From positions 35,346,362 to 35,410,361 of the forward strand of contig OW028579.1 of the NCBI GenBank assembly GCA_932294295.1: 64,000 bases of DNA. Reading direction: 5' to 3'. Both the position numbers and the translations under genes were made by a program. The notes beneath the pieces were generated by a model. It saw nothing but the letters and a program-made list of their open reading frames with translations, searched no databases and was not told the origin of the DNA. Source of the DNA: Alitta virens (Eukaryota; Annelida; Polychaeta; Phyllodocida; Nereididae). Shown piece after piece: positions 58,665-64,000 of the stretch; position 1 is the first letter of the stretch, and each line of letters starts with the position of its first letter.

Positions 58665-58763
58665 CACTGTGTCTCAATGGTTGCCTCAGATAAGATAAGA
58701 TAAGATAAGATAAGATAAGATAAGATGAGAATAGATAACATAACTACATAACAGAACATTAAA

Positions 58764-58797
<34 letters not shown>

Positions 58798-58970
58798 TAA
58801 GAAAAGCTACAAAAAGAAAAGATAAGATAAGATTAGATAAGAAAAAATAAGAAAAGATAAGAAAAAAAAAATAAGAAAAGATACGATAAAATAAGAAAAG
58901 AAAAGATGAAAAAGGAACAGAAAAGAAAAGAAATAACCTCACCATTAAGACGACCCACTGTGTCTCAATG
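58665..58970. repeat. GATAAG / poly-A / TA low-complexity insert between 15-bp direct repeats
   Basis: CACTGTGTCTCAATG occurs at 58665-58679 and again at 58956-58970. Between them lie (GATAA)n at 58689-58727, an A run with (TA)n at about 58760-58798, and AAGAAAAGATA units to 58935. Either a retroposed tail (minus strand) inserted with a 15-base duplication, or a duplication of local sequence. CCTCACCATTAAGACGACC next to the right repeat belongs to the GGTGGTCTTAAT repeat type. Confidence 0.7.
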
Positions 58971-59100
58971 TCGCGGTGGTCTTTTTTGGTGACAAAAAAT
59001 TGAGGATATAGTTTTGTAAGCGAAAAACTGATAGCCCTAATATCGAAGAGGCCTAAATAGCGAGGTGGTCTAAATGTGATGTTTTGTGGGCCAATTTAGG
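58971..59100. repeat. GGTGGTCTTAAT-type repeat remnant
   Basis: GTCGCGGTGGTC on the left and CCTAAATAGCGAGGTGGTCTAA on the right (landmarks) repeat the motif seen at 17081 and 32377. No intact termini. Confidence 0.4.
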
Positions 59101-59289
59101 CCTATGAAAAGATCAAGACAGTCCGATGATGAATCACACATTTTGGCAGTTTATCAACATTTTCCATAAATCATTTTAATGTGGCAGTTTGTTTTGGTAA
59201 TATTTCTTATTTTTCCCAATGTTGTCATTTTGTTCAGTCTGTTCCATCCACCAATCCAATTCTACCGAGTTAGGAGCACCCAAAAATCA

Positions 59290-59545
59290 CAGAGCGACGC
59301 AAGGGGGCGCTGTTGGCAATTCTTTAACCGGAAATCTAATTAGTGAGGCATCATGGGAGACTAAGGCATCATGGGAGTTGCTCAATGGGGGGTCAAAGGA
59401 GAGGCAATAAGTATTATGCTGTCATTTATTTGGCGTCGTGAGCGTGACGTTTTGAACGATGTCATCAGTCAGGGGACGTCATTGTTACAGCAGCTACAAT
59501 CCTCAGATAGATGGCGTCATCAAAGTGCCTGTGATGTCATCACAT
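59290..59545. promoter_or_regulatory. Candidate regulatory island 1.3 kb upstream of the neuroligin exon
   Basis: Motifs in order: AAGGGGGCGCTG (59301-59312, CTCF core), GGCATCATGGGAG twice (59347-59359 and 59365-59377, the second followed by TTGCT, ZNF143-like), GTGACGTT (59444-59451), GGACGTCATT (about 59474-59483), GGCGTCAT (59513-59520) and GTGATGTCATCAC near 59531. GC content is raised. An intronic enhancer or alternative promoter of the neuroligin gene is a reasonable hypothesis. Confidence 0.4.
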
Positions 59546-59549
59546 TGTG

Positions 59550-60724
59550 TTTGATGCTCTGTACCGACAGCGATCCTGGTGGTAAGGATGGGAAGCTTGG
59601 CATATTGCAGTGACATTACAACAATTTTCCTCTTGCACAGTACCTAAAGCTGTTTTGTTTTGGTGTTTTTAATGTATCAATGAACTTTTCATAAGAAAAT
59701 GCAATGTATTAGTCTGCTGGTACTTTCGTATGCATTTCACTTTGTATGCAATGGCAGATATATGAGTGACTGGTCTTAACCTATACAAAGCATATTTATC
59801 TTCCATTTTTAGCTACAATGATAAATATTCAAATTGTGATTGATCGAGAGTATATTTACTGATTGACTAATTCATCTCATGACCCTACATACTGTGCAAT
59901 CAAGCAAACTTGTAGCTGGATTTAATGATAAGGGCACTGCCTAACTTCTTGTGAAGTTTTACGTTCGACGACAATTGCATTTTAGGAGCTTTGTACTCGG
60001 TTTCCGTTCAGGGCAAGTAACAAAATCTCATAAGCTCTGCAGGTTAATGAACGGTGTACAGTGGAAATCAAGCAGCAATTGAGTTCACCCTTCATTAGTC
60101 TAAATGGTTAAATATACTTTATTGTGAGTATTTATTCTGTCACTAAACTGAGTTCATTCCTCATATCAGTGGTGTCACTACAGCATTTTATGCCTGCAGC
60201 GGGCCCAAAGCTAAGGATAACACCTCAAAGGGACATCCTACTGTAAGAAGGTCAATTAGTGCAGAACACGTGTTGTGGTGAACAGAGTAAGCATAACAGC
60301 CAGGATTATGATTATTTAACCAAAATTTGCAGTTCCTATCAAAGCACCATTCTGTACTTTAAGACAATATTAGAAATATCAAACAGCGTTGAACTCTCTA
60401 GCTATTTTAGATCCTGAGAACATAGCACTTAAAGTTGCCAAAATATTGCAATCCTACTTGCCCAGTGGCCTTAAGTTTCCTCATGATTGCCGTTTGATCT
60501 GAACACACTGAAAATAGTGCGGATCTGTTTTATGGATTTCAGCCACCACTGAAGAGGTCATGAGTTTTACCTTGGAAGAAATATTTATTCCAAGGTTTTA
60601 TTGTAGGGCTTCTCTTCTTTAATTGTGAGGTAGAATGCATTGGTTAGAATATACAAATGTATTTTAGGCCACAAATGATGGTTTCATAAAGGGAGGTGGC
60701 CGTGTTGTGACACATTCATGTTTC

Positions 60725-60725
<1 letters not shown>
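59550..60725. other. Intron or upstream DNA, no gene seen
   Basis: AT-rich with no recognised element. Ends at the GATA array. Confidence 0.45.
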
Positions 60726-60761
<36 letters not shown>

Positions 60762-60803
60762 CAAATAGACAGATAGACAGATAGACAGATAGACAGATAG
60801 ATA
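60726..60803. repeat. (GATA/GACA)n array
   Basis: About 78 bases of GATA and GACA tetramers, ending only 58 bases before the branch point of the neuroligin exon. Confidence 0.93.
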
Positions 60804-60860
60804 TGGAAAGTGCAGCCCTTCAGGCAAGTTCTTGCAGCTCACGAGAGACTAAGTGTCAAA

Positions 60861-60889
60861 TACTAATTTTTTGTTTATTTGCTTTTCAG
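60861..60889 (+). other. Branch point, polypyrimidine tract and 3' splice site
   Basis: TACTAAT at 60861-60867 matches the strong branch-point consensus. It is followed by a T-rich tract and the acceptor CAG ending at 60889, immediately before the neuroligin exon. Spacing from branch point to AG is about 24 bases, which is normal. Confidence 0.85.
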
Positions 60890-61039
60890 CGGAAAACTCA
60901 TCTGGTCTGATGCCAGTCCTGCTGTTTATTCACGGCGAAAACTACGACTTCGGGACCGGAAATGCCTACGACGGAAGTGTGCTGGCCTCGTACGGCAAGA
61001 TCGTGGTTGTCACCCTTAATTATCGCCTGGGAGTTCTTG
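60890..61039 (+). CDS. NLGN: Internal coding exon of a neuroligin-family gene (partial gene)
   Basis: This 150-base exon encodes about 50 residues of the N-terminal half of the extracellular cholinesterase-like domain of neuroligin, a postsynaptic adhesion protein that binds neurexin across the synapse. The translation contains [21 protein letters not shown] followed by SVLASYGK and [13 protein letters not shown]. [15 protein letters not shown] is typical of neuroligins and differs from acetylcholinesterase and carboxylesterase at the same place. HGE replaces the oxyanion-hole HGG of active esterases, as I recall for insect neuroligins. The exon starts with two bases completing a codon (NCG) and ends with the first base of the glycine codon, so both introns are phase 1. 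The boundary after RLGVLG matches the position I recall for vertebrate neuroligin genes. It is GC-richer than its surroundings. No other exon of the gene was found, so the flanking introns exceed about 2.9 kb downstream and probably tens of kb upstream. Gliotactin or another esterase-like adhesion protein is less likely. Confidence 0.92.
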
Positions 61040-61045
61040 GTATGT
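61040..61045 (+). other. 5' splice site of the neuroligin exon
   Basis: GTATGT directly follows the exon base at 61039 and is a good donor. Reading through it gives a stop codon two codons later, consistent with an intron. Confidence 0.85.
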
Positions 61046-61480
61046 AACACATTAATATAAATCTCGACAAACATGTTAGTGATAATGTCTGATTAGGGGC
61101 TGCATTCTTGTGAACTGAATTATCTCTGGTATACCATTAACAAAATGCATTATCTCATACGAAGTCAGTTCGGCCCATGGCAGTTAGTTTCTTCTTCTTT
61201 AAACTGGTAAATAAATGAACAGTGGTGTTTATCATCTAGTACCACATGGCTTCAGAATTTTTTTTATTCCGTTTACAACCAAAAGAATACAGAACGATCT
61301 TAATGCAACATATCCACAATTGTTAAAAAAAATACGATATGTTATTGTTTGATCAGTGCAAAATGCAGGTATTTGAGCAAATCTCTAATAAGATTGTCAA
61401 CAATGATGCTCCACGGACCTCTTTAATACCCTAACTGTACCATACTTTTTAAGTAACAACATGTTTTATCAAGAAAGATA
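61046..61480 (+). other. Neuroligin downstream intron, first part
   Basis: AT-rich. Nothing recognised except stop-riddled sequence leading into the LINE terminus at 61483. Confidence 0.6.
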
Positions 61481-61482
61481 CT

Positions 61483-61600
61483 TATAAATACGGTCTTAAT
61501 TATGTAAGAATTGCTGGTGCTAGCTTATGGAACAAACTACTTCAGTATATCAAATCATGTGATACCCTTTATGATTTTAAACACCTTTAAAGTACCATAA
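61483..61600 (+). pseudogene. LINE reverse-transcriptase ORF C-terminus, degraded
   Basis: A 35-codon stretch ending in a stop at 61588-61590 reads YKYGLNYVRIAGASLWNKLL followed by QYIKSCDTLYDFKHL. It has the YG ... LWNKL ... FK pattern that ends many non-LTR retrotransposon ORF2 proteins. The frame upstream contains stops. It lies in the same orientation as the gene, inside the intron. The tail is not clearly defined. Confidence 0.75.
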
Positions 61601-62378
61601 TTTTACCTGCCAATGTGGCACATGTTTTAAATGTACATTGTGACATGATGCTAATGTTAATATTTCGCTTGATTTATTATGGAGCTATGCTTTCAAATAT
61701 TAAATGCTCTTAACCTCATCTGTATATTTCATCATCCTTTTATTTGTTAATAGCCATCTTTTATTTTGTCGGTCAGTAGATTGTGCAATAAAATATCACC
61801 TGAAGGAATATCCTGATATTCCTGATGTTTTTCATTGCATTGTGCTAAATAATGTGTACACCTAATGACATTATCATGCAATATGCAATGTGCAATGTAA
61901 CACAAAAACTTTGTTTATATTATTCACGCATCCTTGACGTTTGTCCTTCACCTCCATTTGTTGTTGCATGACGAACCGCTTTAATTCGTGGATAATGCAT
62001 TTTGAATCGTTCAAGAAGGTTGAAAATATTTGGGAAAAAATTGGAGCAGAGAATGCAAAGCAGATGGAAAGCGTGAATTTTCACACACATGGCAGCTTTA
62101 ATTCTTTCTTTCGGGTGTTTTGTGGGTGAAAAATGTGAAAGCCAAAGTGTTTAGGGTGATTGTACGGCAGTGGTTCATGCAGGGCGCATGGGTTCATACT
62201 CGGTTCCTGAATAGTTTTTTTTAGCAGTGGGTCTTTTTCGATTGATAGGCTATGGGGCACACAATTCGTGATTTTAGTGTTAACCTATTTTATAAATTGC
62301 AATTCTCATAGATTGACGGATACAGGGATTTAAAACTCCTTCGGTGTTAAGATTGAGTGGGTGTTTCGCTGCGTTCAG
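61601..62378 (+). other. Neuroligin downstream intron, no exon seen
   Basis: AT-rich intron sequence. A sequence GGCAGTGGTTCATGCAGGGC ... GGGTTCATACTC near 62165-62200 has weak Pol III box spacing. No second copy was found. Confidence 0.45.
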
Positions 62379-62404
62379 CCTCCTCCTCCTCCTCCTCCTC
62401 CTCC

Positions 62405-62436
<32 letters not shown>

Positions 62437-62457
62437 CTCCTCTTCCTCCTCCTCCTT
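62379..62457 (+). repeat. (TCC)n tract
   Basis: About 26 CCT triplets with three CTT variants at regular intervals. Serine, leucine or arginine open frames across it are artefacts. Confidence 0.93.
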
Positions 62458-62459
62458 TC

Positions 62460-63220
62460 TGAATATGTCCTCTTTTCTGCATATATGCTTACACTACCAG
62501 AATGTTCGAGCATTTGTCATATACCCATGCACGCGTTAGAGACAGTCTCCTGCCTTGTAGAACCCCCATTCGGCGCATGATGTACAGTAAGATTTCTGCC
62601 TGAACTGTGACATGATCTTCTAAATCCTCACTCACAAGAAAAAGATGCAGTCTATGTTATTGAGCAGACATAAGAAGAGGACCCCACTCACATAAGTCAG
62701 CGCTTGTCTTCCCTTTCAATGTGTTTTTGGCCCTTGGGAGTTTGTTTTGCCTTATCAGGAGGTTGTCCTCCGGCCAGGACAATCTGTTGCTCGAAAGAGG
62801 ACAAAAATGACGACCACAAAGGACAAAAAAAAGTACAAAAAAGAAGGCTGAGCACACACAAATTACCAGTTTACATGAGAGCTTGAGAGGGGCCGTATTT
62901 GTTTCTTTTGCAGCGAATTGCACATTTTTTAGCCTCGTTTAGCCACAATTTAACTCAACACAGAAGCAGGTAGGCCATCAGCTTATTATTGTATTATCTC
63001 CTCTGTGCAGTATTCATGCACATTGTTGCATGCACAGATAAAAGAATCTCTCATGAGAAATAAGATATATTACATGTGGAAGCAATGCGGTGTCATTTGA
63101 TTCCACATTCATCATTTCTCTATGCTCAAACGTTTTCAGCATATCACTAAAAGTCGAATGTAGCAAAGTATTAGCCTTTCAGAATAAAATAATTGAGGAA
63201 TATGCAGTCGTATAGTGATG
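62460..63220 (+). other. Neuroligin downstream intron, no exon seen
   Basis: Nothing recognised. A search by eye for the next neuroligin exon (expected to start near FLSTGD) was negative. Confidence 0.45.
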
Positions 63221-63224
63221 TCTC

Positions 63225-63430
63225 ATTCAATGAAATTCAATTTATTTTGATTAGAAATAAAAGAAAGATTTATACATAAACACAATTAACACATTGCAGC
63301 TGGTTGGGGTGGACACAGGGGTGGTGTATATCACCATTACCATAATCAAGTACAAGTAAAAGTAGTATTTACATAAACAAGTTCCATTATTACAATGAAA
63401 GTCTACAAGAAAGAAAGAAAGAAAGAAAAG
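63225..63430 (-). mobile_element. Putative LINE 3' end, minus strand
   Basis: On the minus strand: ATGTATAAATCTTTCTTTTA, then AATCAAAATAAATTGAATTT, then CATTGAATGAGAC. AATAAATTGAATT-type ends are common for CR1/L2-like LINEs. A (GAAA)n run lies at about 63412-63428. No coding remnant recognised. Confidence 0.4.
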
Positions 63431-63626
63431 TAAAGAAAAACATAAGGAAATGAAAAAATAAAAGGATTGAATGCATATAGTAAACAGAAAACTGCAAGAA
63501 GAATTAGGAGAAAGAAAAAAATTAATAACCGCATGTGTATGAAGGAGTAGTCTGATGCCCGTTGGATGGCAAAAAGTTACAGGCCGAAGACTGCTCCCTG
63601 ATCAAACCTTTCATGACGCTGCAGGG

Positions 63627-63750
63627 GGTTGATTGATTGATTGATTGGATGTATTCATTTAGAGTAAACAATTCAGTTACAAAAATACAGTTTTACAATT
63701 GGCCCTGAGCAGGAATAAGTAACAACAATATAAACATGTAAACGTGACTA
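63627..63750 (-). mobile_element. Putative LINE 3' end with (AATC)n tail, minus strand
   Basis: On + the order is GGTTGATTGATTGATTGATT, GGATGTATTCATTTAGAGTA, CAGTTACAAAAATACAG, GGCCCTGAGCAGGAATAAGT. Read on the minus strand this is a 3' region ending in ACTCTAAATGAATACATCC and (AATC)n, the usual structure of a LINE tail. Confidence 0.45.
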
Positions 63751-64000
63751 TAAAGTGCAAATTAAGCTGAAAAAAAAAAACACCTAAAAATTGTGTAAAA
63801 CTAAAATGCTTTAAATACAGTTTAAAAGTTGAGTAATCTCTTAAAAATCCTTAAGCATTTTGTTTCATAAAATACCAGCTTCGTACATAAAATCCAATTG
63901 AACATTAAAACACGATTAAATTACACAGTAGTATGATAAACATTCATAATCCTTAAATTTGTTATTATCTTTTTTGAGTTGGTGTTAAATTTATTGTTTT

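Noticed and set aside
59371..59613. 80-codon + frame near the neuroligin exon as an upstream exon
   Set aside because: The translation has no similarity to the neuroligin region expected before the exon. The GC richness coincides with a motif cluster instead.

Overview
The window looks like non-coding DNA of an invertebrate animal genome. It is AT-rich, full of microsatellites and short interspersed retroposons with Pol III-type promoters, and contains one clearly recognisable protein-coding exon. That exon (60890-61039, + strand) encodes a piece of a neuroligin-family, cholinesterase-like adhesion protein. It carries a good branch point and polypyrimidine tract, an AG acceptor and a GTATGT donor. 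No other exon could be recognised, so the rest is best read as intron and/or upstream intergenic sequence of that gene. The species cannot be fixed from the sequence. Neuroligin argues for an animal with a nervous system. The mix of tRNA-derived SINEs, Tc1-like MITEs and GATAAG-tailed LINE ends would fit a marine bilaterian such as a lancelet, hemichordate, echinoderm, mollusc or annelid (inference).

Layout: 1-700 holds a SINE 3' end running into a 0.5-kb ATACA-type pentamer array. 700-8800 is mostly unique AT-rich DNA with two copies of a tRNA-Gly-like SINE (family A), one unexplained minus-strand open frame (3038-3347) and a hairpin element. 8838-9390 is a GATAAG array joined to a possible minus-strand LINE remnant. 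10.8-11.1 kb has two more hairpins and a poly-G run. 14.6-15.35 kb is a large composite minisatellite. 15.8-29 kb is ordinary AT-rich DNA with a (TCC)n tract, a 40-bp tandem repeat, a family-A SINE with a clean target-site duplication and a deleted MITE. 28.97-31.15 kb is a nest of SINEs from three families, one inserted into another. 32-38.4 kb has short inverted-repeat elements, a family-A SINE on the minus strand with a perfect 15-bp duplication, a triple 85-bp repeat and a 38-bp x 6 minisatellite. 39.2-42.2 kb is a cluster of GATA/GACA and GGAGA arrays. 43.8-51.5 kb contains several short GC-richer islands with promoter/enhancer-like motifs, one tRNA-derived SINE of another family (D) and a LINE terminus. 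51.67-51.83 kb is an almost perfect 160-bp palindrome. 55.6-56.08 kb is a second GGAGA array. 56.95-57.63 kb is a complete Tc1-type element with ~150-bp inverted termini but no transposase. 59.3-59.55 kb is a motif-rich candidate regulatory island, followed by the neuroligin exon and its downstream intron, which holds another LINE terminus.

No operon, CRISPR array, rRNA or functional tRNA gene is visible. Long open frames within the microsatellites are artefacts of repeats lacking stop codons. Two themes recur. Simple-sequence arrays sit directly at retroposon 3' tails, and CRE-type TGACGTCA/TTACGTCA sites occur more often than expected in otherwise AT-rich DNA.
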